Shown piece by piece: positions 51,443 to 61,538 of a stretch of DNA of 64,000 nt. The notes beneath the pieces were generated by a model, which saw nothing but the letters and a program-made list of their open reading frames with translations, was not told the origin of the DNA and did no database searches. Every line of letters starts with the position of its first letter. Position 1 is the stretch's first letter. The stretch spans positions 186,001 through 250,000 of the forward strand of contig JAGKWQ010000002.1 of the NCBI GenBank assembly GCA_021151825.1, read 5' to 3'. Both the position numbers and the translations under genes were made by a program. The stretch comes from Cellvibrionaceae bacterium. GTDB taxonomy: Bacteria > Pseudomonadota > Gammaproteobacteria > Pseudomonadales > Cellvibrionaceae.

Positions 51443-52381
51443 TTATAACAGGCTACGCGCAAAATCAGCCAACGCATGCGGCTCAGGATTGCGAATCAAT
51501 TCATCCGGCAGTTTTTTCACATGCCAGATCACAGTCCATTCCAAATGCTCGCCGGTGTTCAGGTTTACTGCCGCACCTTGTTGTTTCATTTCAATAAAAA
51601 CATGCTCTACGTGAGCAAATATTTCTATCTCGCGTTCACCTTCAGCAATAGCAGAGGGCGGATTATCCACAAACTCTTTCATCAACAAATAACCCTTGTC
51701 GATATAAGCAACCCAGCCTTCTTTACCATCTTGCATAATTTTATGATGATCCGTGCGAATTTTTTTCCGGTCATAATCAAACCAGGTCAACTCATCAATT
51801 GCTTGTACATCAAGCGGATAAAAAATTCCGCTAATCGGATCGGTATCACCACGGGGATAAAACAACGTTCCCGATGAAGGCAAACGAGTTACCTCTAACG
51901 GTGCAACACTTTTTTCGTGTTTGGAATGATTAAAAATCCGGTAGGTTACCGCAACCCGATCTTCGCCAGCAGGCATATAAGTCTTACTGAATTGATAACC
52001 GGTTTTTGGATCTATTTCACTGGTCAGCGTAACCCGGTCGCCCTTCACGCTCAATTTGTAGGGTTTGCTATCCAGGACATCAATGGGAGGCCATTGCCAT
52101 TCCGCTTGCGGGCTGGACCACAATACTGTTCCCCAATCCGTATTTTTATCAAAGTCGACAATAGGCACCAGAATTTCGTGGCCGTCGTATTTGAGTGAGG
52201 ATATTCGGCCCGCAACGTTCGGCATGATTTCCATGCGTAAGGAGCCTTGTTTGAGATACAACTTGCCTTTTTCCTGTTTACAGAATGCAGGAAGTTCAGA
52301 TAAATCCTGATCATCTTTGCCACACCCCACAAAGGCCACACAAAGGCTCAGGAGTGCAATCAGGGAATAGCGTTTATACAT
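51443..52381 (-). CDS. DUF4380-like lipoprotein
   Basis: 312 residues from ATG at 52381; upstream codons to 52450 are not used. Lipobox with FVGC after a short hydrophobic signal. The mature part is beta-rich (LRMEIMPNVAGRISSLKYDGHEIL; WGTVLWSSPQAEWQWPP), the galactose-mutarotase-like pattern of DUF4380 proteins. Anchored to a membrane in the envelope, perhaps sugar-binding. Function unproved. Confidence 0.72.
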   Translation of the reverse strand: MYKRYSLIALLSLCVAFVGCGKDDQDLSELPAFCKQEKGKLYLKQGSLRMEIMPNVAGRISSLKYDGHEILVPIVDFDKNTDWGTVLWSSPQAEWQWPPIDVLDSKPYKLSVKGDRVTLTSEIDPKTGYQFSKTYMPAGEDRVAVTYRIFNHSKHEKSVAPLEVTRLPSSGTLFYPRGDTDPISGIFYPLDVQAIDELTWFDYDRKKIRTDHHKIMQDGKEGWVAYIDKGYLLMKEFVDNPPSAIAEGEREIEIFAHVEHVFIEMKQQGAAVNLNTGEHLEWTVIWHVKKLPDELIRNPEPHALADFARSLL

Positions 52382-52545
52382 TGTGGATCTTGGCCCTCTG
52401 GCACTGGTGCCATTGGCAGGCACCAGGAAAACTGAATTGCCCACAGGCAAATGATTGCAACGGACTCATTGGATTCATCCGCTTTTACATACCTTGGCAG
52501 TGTAACGGCTTTTAGTTCCACCGACCATTTACCGCGGGGTAAAAC

Positions 52546-53427
52546 CTAGTAAAGCAACGTAAATAACTTACGTTGAAACTCAATCGCTAGCGGATCGCCC
52601 TTTCCCAGCGCAGTAAGAATGCCATTAAAGGTTTTACGGGCCTCCCCTTCGGCAAAGTTACGATCTTTACGCAGAATATGTAACAAGTGCTCCAATGCCT
52701 GACGATGCTGGGATTCTTGATGATATTGCAACGCCAGCTCGTAACGTATTTGCAAATCCTCTGGTGTTTGTAAATGAGCAGTTTCCAGCGCTGCCAGCTC
52801 CGGAGTTTTTGCAGCCTGTTTCATCAACTCAATGCGCGATTGTAATTGCTCGTAAAGCGCATCCTGATCCGCCATTTTGATTGTAGATAAAATGACTTCC
52901 GCATTATCAACACGATTCAACTCAAGATAACATTGCGCTATTAACAAATTAATGGATGGCAATTCACCAGAAACTTCGTATGCCTCACGCAACAATGGCA
53001 ACGCATCAGCAAAATTATTTTCTGCGATAAATGCTGTAGCCTTGGCCAATGACGCTTCCCAGGGTTTCGGCAAATATTTAGCCAATACTTCGCGCACTTG
53101 CACTTCGGGTAAAGCGCCGGCAAAACCATCTATCGGTTGCCCGTCTTTCATAATCATTACTGTTGGCAAACTGCGCACACCAAATTGCGCACCGATCATT
53201 TGCGTTTGCGGATCGTCAGCGTTCACTTTTGCTAATAAAAATTCACCAGCATATTCATTGGCAAGTTTTTCCAAAATCGGCATTAAATTTTTACACGGCG
53301 CACACCAATCTGCCCAGAAATCAATTACTACCGGACGCTGGAAAGATTCATCAATTAAATACTGTTGGGCATTTTCCAGTGTGATATCAACAATAAAAGC
53401 TTGCGGGACATTCATGTTGTTTATCAT
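52546..53427 (-). CDS. YbbN-type thioredoxin/co-chaperone
   Basis: 293 residues. Thioredoxin domain with active WCAPC (Cys42, Cys45), then an about 150-residue TPR-rich C-terminal domain (FADALPLLREAYEV; LNLLIAQCYLEL-type; YELALQYHQESQHRQALEHLL). This is the CnoX/YbbN layout, with the CPxxC retained as in redox-active members. Starts 3 bases after the yaeQ stop, GGAG upstream. Confidence 0.9.
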   Translation of the reverse strand: MINNMNVPQAFIVDITLENAQQYLIDESFQRPVVIDFWADWCAPCKNLMPILEKLANEYAGEFLLAKVNADDPQTQMIGAQFGVRSLPTVMIMKDGQPIDGFAGALPEVQVREVLAKYLPKPWEASLAKATAFIAENNFADALPLLREAYEVSGELPSINLLIAQCYLELNRVDNAEVILSTIKMADQDALYEQLQSRIELMKQAAKTPELAALETAHLQTPEDLQIRYELALQYHQESQHRQALEHLLHILRKDRNFAEGEARKTFNGILTALGKGDPLAIEFQRKLFTLLY

Positions 53428-53430
53428 GAG

Positions 53431-53964
53431 TTACTCCATTTCGCGCAAATGAATAGTGATGTTTTCGGTCGCCGAAGAAATATAAGCAATCGTTTCAGTA
53501 ATGGTCACCGTCAGGTTCATCGTTTTATCCGCAAGCGAAACCAACTGTTGTAATTCATCGGCAGCAAAGGAATGAATTTCCACTTTGGGTAAGGCGCGAA
53601 TCGCAGCAGTATTAGTTTTCCACCAAACATCCATTCCGCGCCCATAACTGAATACTTTTACAGTTTGCGATTGGCCGGACGCTTTCTTCAACCGATCCGG
53701 CGCGGGCTGCCCTACTTCAATCCACTCCAGAATAGTGCCGTTATCATGCTTGAGCCATAAATCCGGCTCCTCCATGGAGGAAAGCCCTTTGGTAAAGGTT
53801 AAATTCTCCGCAGCGCGATAACAAAAGGCTAGAATGCGCACCATCATGCGCTCGATGGTTTCAGATGGATGTAAGGCGATAGTCAAATTGAAATCACCAT
53901 AGACATTGCGATCCATATCCGACAGGGTCAGGTTCGCCTTATAGATTGTTGCTTTTTCGGCCAC
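53431..53964 (-). CDS. yaeQ: YaeQ family protein
   Basis: 177 residues. The YaeQ pattern is clear: TIYKANLTLSDMDRNVYGDFNLTIALHPSETIERMMVRILAF, LSSMEEPDLWLK, then KVFSYGRGMDVWW. Fold is PD-(D/E)XK-nuclease-like; function unclear. Operon with ybbN. Confidence 0.93.
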   Translation of the reverse strand: MAEKATIYKANLTLSDMDRNVYGDFNLTIALHPSETIERMMVRILAFCYRAAENLTFTKGLSSMEEPDLWLKHDNGTILEWIEVGQPAPDRLKKASGQSQTVKVFSYGRGMDVWWKTNTAAIRALPKVEIHSFAADELQQLVSLADKTMNLTVTITETIAYISSATENITIHLREME

Positions 53965-53995
53965 AGATGCCTCGCGCTACTAGTTAGCTTTTCAA

Positions 53996-54835
53996 ATGGG
54001 ATCGCAGTTTACCAAAATGCCAAGCACTTTTGATTTTACAACCACGACTTCTACGCAAACTGCAGTAGATTTTCTTGCCGAAAAAACCGGCTTACCCAAG
54101 GCACGTATTAAAGATGCAATGAATAAGGGTGCCTGCTGGTGGATGCTTAAGGGAAAACAGGTGCGTTTGCGTCGCGCAACCAAAGCCTTACCTCAAGGTA
54201 CTCGTATCCAACTTTACTATGACGAACAAGTACTTTCTCGCACGCCCCCTGCAGGCCAATTAATGGCTGACCAGGGTCGCTATAGCATTTGGTACAAACC
54301 TCACGGTATGTTGGCCCAGGGCTCTCAATGGGGGGATCACTGTAGTTTATTGCGATGGGTTGAACTTGAACGCAATCGCGAATGCTTTCTTATCCACCGG
54401 TTAGATGCGGATGCTGCCGGCTTGATGATGATTGCACATGATTCACAAGCCGCTGCCCTGCTCTCACAACTGTTTCAAACACGCGATCTGAAAAAATATT
54501 ATCAAGCGCAAGTAATAGGCGAGCTGATTGCAAATGACTTGCGAATTGACCAGGCTTTGGATGGAAAAGACTCCGTCAGCATCGTCAATACAACAACGAT
54601 TAACGATGGTCACTCATCAACGCTGGTAGAAGTATTAATTGAAACGGGGCGCAAGCATCAAATTCGCCGCCATCTCTCCGGGATTGGTCACCCCATCATT
54701 GGAGACAGGGTTTATGGCACAGCCAGTAAAACACCATTGCAGCTTCTTGCGTATAAATTGGAGTTTCGTTGCCCTATTAGTAAACAGCACATTCGTTTGG
54801 AACTACCCAGGGAATTGCACCTGCAAAACTGTTAG
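53996..54835 (+). CDS. RluA-family pseudouridine synthase
   Basis: 279 residues; ATG at 53996 or 54017. N-terminal S4-like RNA-binding part (LPKARIKDAMNKGACWW), then the catalytic HRLDADAAGLMMIA, which holds the conserved Asp in the R-L-D element (DAAG replaces the usual TSG). Later GRKHQIRRHLSGIGHPIIGDRVYG. It modifies rRNA or tRNA uridines; the target cannot be read. Confidence 0.88.
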   Translation: MGSQFTKMPSTFDFTTTTSTQTAVDFLAEKTGLPKARIKDAMNKGACWWMLKGKQVRLRRATKALPQGTRIQLYYDEQVLSRTPPAGQLMADQGRYSIWYKPHGMLAQGSQWGDHCSLLRWVELERNRECFLIHRLDADAAGLMMIAHDSQAAALLSQLFQTRDLKKYYQAQVIGELIANDLRIDQALDGKDSVSIVNTTTINDGHSSTLVEVLIETGRKHQIRRHLSGIGHPIIGDRVYGTASKTPLQLLAYKLEFRCPISKQHIRLELPRELHLQNC

Positions 54836-54990
54836 GGCAAATTTGCACTACAAATTTTTATTTTTTATGGATGGCTCAATTATTACGGACCGATTGAATA
54901 ATGGTCACAGCGATCAGTAACGGGCTTAAAGCGGAAGCCCTTGGTAAAACCATCATTCCCAATATTACAAGCTGAATAAACTTCTACCAT

Positions 54991-55028
54991 AAAAAAATCC
55001 CCGCCGATGTTATCGGCGGGGATTTTTA
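54991..55028. terminator. Bidirectional terminator
   Basis: ATCCCCGCCGA-TGTTA-TCGGCGGGGAT with A- and T-runs on the two sides. It ends the chitinase transcript on - and the pseudouridine synthase on +. Confidence 0.9.
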
Positions 55029-55044
55029 TTTACCAAACAACTGA

Positions 55045-56697
55045 TTAGTTACACTGATTATTCAATGCACATGCTTTAACCGCATTAGAGAAAGCATAGC
55101 CAGTCAGGTAATCTTCATAAGTAGACCAAGCCATCAGTCCGCGCAAATCCGGATAAGTTTTAGCAGGCTTGTAACCGCTACCACAATCACCGGAACGCAA
55201 GCAACGCACAGCTGCTTTCACTACAGTCGGGTTGGTGTAACCACTACCCGCTGCAGTTGGTGCAGTAGACGCTGGCAAGCCAATGATAATTTTGCTGGAT
55301 GGCAAGCCGAGGTAACTTACACCGGTACTTCCGATTTGGAAGCCTTCGATCAATGCCTCAGTCCAGGCAACCAAGCCATCTTGCGTAGCTGAGTTATAGA
55401 ACTGACCATTTTTACCTGGCATTGCACCGGTGTTGTAGTACTGCATTTGGATCCAACTGATGTCATCGCGCAATGCGTTAATCAACGGCACGTACACACC
55501 CCAGTTATATTGGCCTAACCAATTACCGGGAAGGTTAGAACCGATGGTATGTGCAGTTTCCGGAGCCATGGTCAACAAGAAGCCGGAACCGTAACGCGCT
55601 TTCAAACGTTTGATCGCGCGCGCAAGGTAATCAGCTGAGTATTGCGGGCTGGTTAAACTGATTTGCGCATTTGGATTGGTGTGTAAACCTTTCTCGGTAT
55701 CAATATCAATACCGTCCAAACCGAATTGATCTTTAATCGCAATAAATGAATTTACGAAATTATCTTCTTGTGTTTGATTATTCAAAACGAAGGTTGCGTT
55801 AGCGCCACCAATCGACAGCAATACTTTTTTACCTTGCGCTTTTGCTGCAGCAATTTGTTGTGCGGTCGGGTTATTTTGATAACCACCTTCGTTACTGAAG
55901 AAAATCGAACCATCCGCATTAATTCTTGGGAAAGAAATATTCAATACGGTGTAGTTTGGAATTGATGTCATTTCCTCTAATGGCCAATGCCAGTTTTCCC
56001 AATAACCAACCAATTCTTTACCAGTTGGAGCAACCGAACTGCTACTGAAAGAAGAAACACTGTTGATAGAAGAAGCACTGGAGCGTGAAGATGAAGACGG
56101 AATACTGCTTGGCGCTGAAGAGCTTGAACGCGATGTGGCTACGCTTGATGAGCTAACACCGGTGCAATTGCCGCCCGCACTCCAGGCTTGTTGCCAATAA
56201 GTTCCTGTTCCCGGAGCATAAGCCCAAGTCGCTGTTGATGCACACCAGCCCGGAACCGTACAGGTATAAACACCGCCAGCATTAGTGACTACAGCGCCAA
56301 GGCTGTAACTGGTTCCAGCGACATAACTCGCGCACACACCGCCATTGGAGCTTACAGATGATACGGAGCTGGATGATGGGATACTGCTCGGGGCTACCGA
56401 ACTGGAGCTTGGGCGAGATGAACTGCTTGGAGCCACAGAGCTTGGGGTGCTGGAGCTCACACTATCACACGCCCCATTATCAACCCACTGTTGCCACGGG
56501 CCGGAAAAGTTTGTTGGATTATTATTTTGCGTCCAATAAGCAGCTGTGTAACCGCGATTGGTGTGCTGTACCTTGGTTCCCTGGGTATACACACTGGTGC
56601 TGTTCCATTGCGGTAAGCCAGTGCAATTGACTGCAAATACTTCAGTTGATAACAGGGATACGCCAAGCAGCGCCCCCAGTGAAATTATTTTCTTCAT
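55045..56697 (-). CDS. Secreted GH18 chitinase with two binding modules
   Basis: 550 residues. Signal peptide about 1-22, a CBM5/12-type module about 24-77 (WNSTSVYTQGTKVQHTNRGY; AYWTQNNNP), polyserine linker, a second chitin-binding-like module about 120-178 (YVAGTSYSLGAVVTNAGG; WQQAWSAGGNC), polyserine linker, and the GH18 catalytic domain from about 225. The catalytic DGIDIDTE gives D328, D331, D333 and the acid E335. YWENW and the GLPAS motif fit bacterial GH18. Exported by Sec; acts on chitin outside the cell. The linkers are Cellvibrio-like. Confidence 0.95.
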   Translation of the reverse strand: MKKIISLGALLGVSLLSTEVFAVNCTGLPQWNSTSVYTQGTKVQHTNRGYTAAYWTQNNNPTNFSGPWQQWVDNGACDSVSSSTPSSVAPSSSSRPSSSSVAPSSIPSSSSVSSVSSNGGVCASYVAGTSYSLGAVVTNAGGVYTCTVPGWCASTATWAYAPGTGTYWQQAWSAGGNCTGVSSSSVATSRSSSSAPSSIPSSSSRSSASSINSVSSFSSSSVAPTGKELVGYWENWHWPLEEMTSIPNYTVLNISFPRINADGSIFFSNEGGYQNNPTAQQIAAAKAQGKKVLLSIGGANATFVLNNQTQEDNFVNSFIAIKDQFGLDGIDIDTEKGLHTNPNAQISLTSPQYSADYLARAIKRLKARYGSGFLLTMAPETAHTIGSNLPGNWLGQYNWGVYVPLINALRDDISWIQMQYYNTGAMPGKNGQFYNSATQDGLVAWTEALIEGFQIGSTGVSYLGLPSSKIIIGLPASTAPTAAGSGYTNPTVVKAAVRCLRSGDCGSGYKPAKTYPDLRGLMAWSTYEDYLTGYAFSNAVKACALNNQCN

Positions 56698-57081
56698 CGA
56701 AGTTACCTATCCTTTCATTATCGTTAGTTAAGGAGATGGGTGTGGCGAATAGCAGCAAACTCTCTCACCGTCGCTGGTATTTGCATGTGGATGATCCTTT
56801 AAATATTCGCCGGGCAGCGATTGTCAACGTTGTCATTTGCAGGCACTAAAACCCCGAAACTATTACAACAACTTAACGTCAGGGAAATTTGGTACAGGCG
56901 GGAGGACAAACATACTTCAGGACAAGCGACTGGCGGAGAGAATAAGTTCATCTTTTACTCAATGCAAGCCTTTTGATAATGAAATGTGCATTGGCACATT
57001 ATTTTGCTTACATCGTATTAATGTGCACAAAACTATTCCCTGTAGTTCATCTCATACATCACTTTTATAGCGCACACATAA
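56698..57081. other. Chitinase upstream region
   Basis: About 380 bases. It holds the chitinase promoter (leftward) and a GGAT-type ribosome site near 56715. No ORF looks real. I see no strong operator dyad. Confidence 0.6.
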
Positions 57082-57110
57082 AAAAATAGCGCCAAAAAGG
57101 CGCTATTTTT
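57082..57110. terminator. Terminator of lysS
   Basis: AAAAATAGCGCC-AAAAA-GGCGCTATTTTT, 19 bases downstream of lysS on the - strand; symmetrical, so bidirectional. Confidence 0.9.
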
Positions 57111-57128
57111 GCTCACATTTATGAAACG

Positions 57129-58631
57129 TTATTCAGGTCTCATATGAGGGAAAAGCAATACATCGCGAATCGATGGCGCATTGGCAAATAACATAATCAA
57201 TCGATCAATACCTATGCCCTCGCCTGCTGTTGGCGGCAAACCGTATTCCAGTGCACGCACAAAATCGGCATCGTAATGCATAGCTTCATCATCACCCGCG
57301 TCTTTTTCACGCACTTGTTGCATGAAACGTTCAGCCTGATCTTCCGCATCGTTCAACTCAGAGAAACCGTTTGCCAATTCGCGACCACCAATAAAGAACT
57401 CAAAACGATCAGTCACTGCCGGATTTTCATCGTTGCGACGCGCTAATGGCGATACTTCGATTGGATATTCAGTGATAAAAGTTGGCTGATCAAGTTTATG
57501 CTCAACAGTCTCTTCAAAAATTTCGATATGAATTTTGCCAAGACCATAAGAATCTTTTACTTCAATACCCAAATCTTTAGCGGCCTTGGTTGCGCCTTCA
57601 ATAGTGCTTAATTGTTCACGTGTAATTTGCGGGTTGTATTGCAATACTGAATCAAACACTGACAAACGTGCGAACGGCTTACCAAAATCATATTCACTGG
57701 TTTGATATTTCAATACAGTGCCGCCGGTAACTTCAACACACAATTTACGCAGCAAATCTTCAGTCAAATCCATCAGGTCTTTGTAATCAGCGTAGGCTTG
57801 ATAGAACTCCATCATCGTAAATTCAGGATTGTGGCGAGTTGAAACGCCTTCATTGCGGAAGTTACGGTTAATTTCAAATACGCGTTCGAAGCCACCTACA
57901 ACCAAACGCTTCAAATACAATTCCGGCGCAATACGCAGGAACATATCCATATCCAACGCATTATGATGCGTGATAAACGGCTTGGCTGATGCACCACCGG
58001 GAATTACATGCAGCATCGGCGTTTCCACTTCCATAAAGCCAGAACCAATCATGTAATTACGGATAAAACTGATGCATTGTGAACGCAAACGGAAAGTATC
58101 GCGCACTTCCGGATTTACAATCAGATCCACATAGCGTTGACGATAACGAATCTCCTGATCACTCAGACCGTGATATTTATCCGGCAACGGGCGCAAGGAC
58201 TTGGTGAGTAATTGATACTCTTCCAGATTTACGTACAAATCTCCTTTTCCTGATTTGTGTAATGCACCTTTAACGCCGACGATATCGCCGATATCCCACA
58301 AACCCCATTTATCTTTAATAACTTCTTGTGCCGCTTTATCAGCATACAACTGGATCGAGCCTTCGCCGTCCTGCACCACCATAAACGGGCCACGTTTTGC
58401 CATGATACGACCGGCAACACTCACCACATGATTCAGTGCTTCCAATTCTTCTTTGGTTTTTTCACCAAACTGCGCTTGCAGATCAACGCTCTTGTCACCA
58501 CGACGGAAATCATTCGGAAATGCATTGCCCTTTTCACGAATTGCAGACAGCTTCTGGCGGCGCTCCGCAATTAATTTATTTTCGTCATGTGCTTGTGCAT
58601 CTGGCTGTGCTGAGTTGATTTCGTTGCTCAT
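57129..58631 (-). CDS. lysS: Lysyl-tRNA synthetase
   Basis: 500 residues from ATG at 58631; GTG at 58640 is an alternative. OB-fold anticodon-binding N terminus (VAGRIMAKRGPFMVVQDGEGSIQLY), then the class II core: FMEVETPMLHVIPGGASAKPFITHHN (motif 1), FRNEGVSTRHNPEFTMMEFY (motif 2) and GEGIGIDRLIMLF (motif 3). Length is normal. It follows prfB as in E. coli. Confidence 0.97.
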   Translation of the reverse strand: MSNEINSAQPDAQAHDENKLIAERRQKLSAIREKGNAFPNDFRRGDKSVDLQAQFGEKTKEELEALNHVVSVAGRIMAKRGPFMVVQDGEGSIQLYADKAAQEVIKDKWGLWDIGDIVGVKGALHKSGKGDLYVNLEEYQLLTKSLRPLPDKYHGLSDQEIRYRQRYVDLIVNPEVRDTFRLRSQCISFIRNYMIGSGFMEVETPMLHVIPGGASAKPFITHHNALDMDMFLRIAPELYLKRLVVGGFERVFEINRNFRNEGVSTRHNPEFTMMEFYQAYADYKDLMDLTEDLLRKLCVEVTGGTVLKYQTSEYDFGKPFARLSVFDSVLQYNPQITREQLSTIEGATKAAKDLGIEVKDSYGLGKIHIEIFEETVEHKLDQPTFITEYPIEVSPLARRNDENPAVTDRFEFFIGGRELANGFSELNDAEDQAERFMQQVREKDAGDDEAMHYDADFVRALEYGLPPTAGEGIGIDRLIMLFANAPSIRDVLLFPHMRPE

Positions 58632-58700
58632 AGTCTTCACTGATATTTAATAAAAGGTTTAGGGCTGAAAAAATTAAGGATTGACCCAACAAAAAATAAA

Positions 58701-59796
58701 TTACAAACCGGCTTTGAGGCTTTCAACAATAAATTGATCTAAATCGCCATCCAACACTGCCTGGGTGTTGGAAGTCTGAACACCTGTGCGCAAATCTTTA
58801 ATGCGCGAGTCATCCAATACGTAAGAACGAATTTGGCTACCCCAACCGATGTCGGATTTATTATCTTCCATCGCCTGTTTTTCCGCGTTGCGCTTTTGCA
58901 TTTCCTGCTCATACATTTTTGCACGGAGCATTTTGTACGCTTTGTCGCGGTTGGCATGTTGCGAACGCTCGTTTTGGCATTGCACGACAATATTGGTGGG
59001 TATATGGGTAATACGCACCGCTGAGTCAGTTTTGTTGATGTGCTGACCACCGGCACCACTCGCACGGTAGGTATCGATACGCAAGTCGGCGGGATTGATT
59101 TCAATTTCAATATTGTCATCGATTTCTGGCGATACAAATACCGAACAGAATGACGTGTGACGACGGTTACCAGAATCGAACGGCGATTTACGCACTAAAC
59201 GGTGTACACCGGTTTCGGTGCGTAACCAGCCGAAGGCGTATTCACCTTCAAAATAAATTGTCGCACTTTTGATACCAGCCACGTCGCCTGCCGATACTTC
59301 TTCAAGTGTAACTTTAAAACCTTTGGCTTCACCCCAACGCAAATACATACGCAAAACAATTTCGGCCCAATCCTGTGCTTCAGTACCACCGGAACCGGAT
59401 TGAATATCCAGATAGGCATTGTTTGCATCAGTCTCGCCGGAAAACATACGGCGAAATTCCAACACACCCAATTGTTTATCAAGACGATCCAATTCAGCCT
59501 GCACATCGGCCACCATGGATTCGTCGTCTTCCTCGACAGCCATATCCAGCAATTCACGGGAATCGCGTACACCGTTATCCAGGTCATCGATAGTTTTTAC
59601 CACCATCTCTAAAGATGAACGTTCACGCCCTAATGCCTGGGCACGTTCGGGATTCTCCCAAACAGAAGGCTCACCGAGATCAAGTTCAACTTCTGCTAAA
59701 CGTTCTTTTTTAAGATCGTAGTCAAAGATACCCCCTAAGCACATTAGTGCGGTCGGTAAGGTCTTTAAGGGCAAGTAATAAAGGATTAATTTCCAT
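58701..59796 (-). CDS. prfB: Peptide chain release factor 2, with programmed +1 frameshift
   Basis: The first 25 codons (MEINPLLLALKDLTDRTNVLRGYL then TGA) start at ATG 59796. A +1 shift at CTT-TGA (59727-59722) enters the main frame (DYDLKKERL...). AGGGGG just before the slip site is the internal SD-like stimulator. The main protein has GTDANNAYLDIQSGSGGTEAQDWA and the GGQ motif in GASGAGGQHINKTDSAV. SPF is the tripeptide for UGA/UAA (KSPFDSG). The frameshift autoregulates RF2. Followed by lysS. Confidence 0.97.
59722..59735 (-). promoter_or_regulatory. RF2 +1 frameshift signal
   Basis: AGGGGGTATCTTTGA: the SD-like AGGGGG, then CUU-UGA. Identical in design to the E. coli prfB site. Confidence 0.97.
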
Positions 59797-59963
59797 GATT
59801 AGGCGTAATTTAGTCCGGGTTTAGGCCTGAAACAGGCAGAAAAAGCGAGGCGCGCATTCTACATGAGATGGCGACTCAGGCCAAATCGCAACCCCCATCG
59901 GCTATATAGCGCACGCTGACACCGCGACCAAATGATTACTTTAACGTCACCCTATCGTGAAAT

Positions 59964-59997
59964 CGGTTACATCTATATACTAAAAGTAACCGGTTAC
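59964..59997. promoter_or_regulatory. LacI-type operator upstream of the mannanase
   Basis: GTAACCGGTTAC at 59986-59997 is a perfect 12-bp palindrome with the central CG of LacI-family operators, and a half-site CGGTTAC lies at 59964-59970. It lies 69 bases before the mannanase start. Sugar-responsive control is inferred. Confidence 0.6.
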
Positions 59998-60066
59998 ATC
60001 ATCAGATGAAAGACCGGCGACCAGAGAGAATCTCACCCAAATAAGCATAAAAAGCGCGGAGAAATA

Positions 60067-61455
60067 ATGAAGCATTCAAATTTATTGGCAATTCCTTTTG
60101 CCATCGGGATCACCATTGCCCTTACAGCGTGTGGTGGCAGCGGCGGCGGAAACAGTAGCAGCACACCAGGAATAGCCACTAGCAAAGCAACATCAACCAG
60201 TAGTTCCAGCTTCGGCACATCCAGCTCTACTGCTATGAGCACATCAAGCTTCTCATCAGCGAACAGCTCAAGTATCGCTATTGCGCAGAATTGCCAGGTA
60301 GATGGTAAATCCTGGGCAATCTGTAGCCAGAATCAGGGCGGCTGGGGCTATGAGAATGGAAAATATTGTATTGCTGCCAGTTTCTGCCCGGCTAAACGCA
60401 CCAACCTCCCCTCAATTACAGGCCGTACAATACCTGTAGACACAAATGCAACAGCAAAAACTCGCGCGATTTACACTTATCTCCGCAGCATAGAAGGCAA
60501 ACAGACGCTGACCGGACAACAAGATCTCACCTGGAAAGATGCTATTGATATGGCCGGGCGTGTACATAAAGACACCGGCAAATATCCAGCACTGATGGGT
60601 TATGACTTTATGAATTACGGAATGACCGCCAATTGGATTGAAGGCATCAAACAAACCGAAGAAGCCATCGCCTACGCAAATAAAGGGGGGCTGGTTACTT
60701 TTGCATGGCACTGGCGCGATCCGGCCCTGCTCAATACAACCAACGTGAATGAGGCCCGGTTTTATACCAAAGATACAAACTTCCAGATTCCAGTTAAAGA
60801 TGGGGCATTAGACGCAAGCAGTACGGCCTATAGTCAAATCAATGCGGGCATCGATTTAATTGCGATCGAATTGAAAAAATTAAATGACGCAGGCGTAACT
60901 GTGCTTTGGCGCCCTTTGCATGAAGCCTCAGGAAATAATGGCGACGGTTGGTTCTGGTGGGGACGCATACGTACCGACAACGCGCCTCAAGCTTTTGCGC
61001 AAATACTGCTATGGCGCCACATGTATGATCGATTAGTGAATTATCACGGCCTTCATAACTTGTTATGGGTTTGGAATGGTCAAAATGCAGCCTGGTATCC
61101 TGGCGATGACGTGGTAGATATTACCAGTCATGATATTTATGACAGCACCGACAATAAAACCTACAAATCGCAAATTGCCACTTACACGCAAGCGCGAAAA
61201 TATTCCGCAGAGGAAAAATTAATTGCACTGAGCGAAAACAGCTACATTCCTGACCCGGACAAAATGGCTGCCGATGGCGCCAGGTGGCTATGGTTTATGA
61301 CCTGGAATGATGGCAATTTCAACGAAACAACATTGGAATCAAACACCCATCAAGATAATTTCTGGAGCGGTGATTATTACAATACGAGTGCGCATAAAAC
61401 CAACGTTTACAATCACGCCAATATGATCACATTGGATGAATTGCCAACGTTTTAA
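60067..61455 (+). CDS. Lipoprotein GH26 beta-mannanase with CBM10
   Basis: 462 residues. Lipobox LTAC puts Cys22 at the mature end, so the protein is membrane-anchored. Then a Ser/Thr-rich linker, a CBM10 about 76-110 (NCQVDGKSWAICSQNQGGWGY, CIAASFCPAK) and GH26 from about 118. Catalytic residues: acid/base E286 in WRPLHEASG, nucleophile E390 in LIALSENSY. Mannan- or mannooligosaccharide-cleaving. Anchored GH26 enzymes act on short mannooligosaccharides at the cell surface. A LacI-type site lies upstream. Confidence 0.93.
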   Translation: MKHSNLLAIPFAIGITIALTACGGSGGGNSSSTPGIATSKATSTSSSSFGTSSSTAMSTSSFSSANSSSIAIAQNCQVDGKSWAICSQNQGGWGYENGKYCIAASFCPAKRTNLPSITGRTIPVDTNATAKTRAIYTYLRSIEGKQTLTGQQDLTWKDAIDMAGRVHKDTGKYPALMGYDFMNYGMTANWIEGIKQTEEAIAYANKGGLVTFAWHWRDPALLNTTNVNEARFYTKDTNFQIPVKDGALDASSTAYSQINAGIDLIAIELKKLNDAGVTVLWRPLHEASGNNGDGWFWWGRIRTDNAPQAFAQILLWRHMYDRLVNYHGLHNLLWVWNGQNAAWYPGDDVVDITSHDIYDSTDNKTYKSQIATYTQARKYSAEEKLIALSENSYIPDPDKMAADGARWLWFMTWNDGNFNETTLESNTHQDNFWSGDYYNTSAHKTNVYNHANMITLDELPTF

Positions 61456-61489
61456 TCCTTGCCACAGATTGATTCAATCCAATAAAAAC

Positions 61490-61512
61490 GCCCTCAATTG
61501 AGGGCCTTTTTA
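61490..61512. terminator. Terminator after the mannanase
   Basis: GCCCTCAATTGAGGGC followed by CTTTTTATT. A perfect 16-bp palindrome preceded by A's, so it may also end the leftward gene. Confidence 0.85.
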
Positions 61513-61538
61513 TTGCCAGTAATTCACGGAAAAAATTG

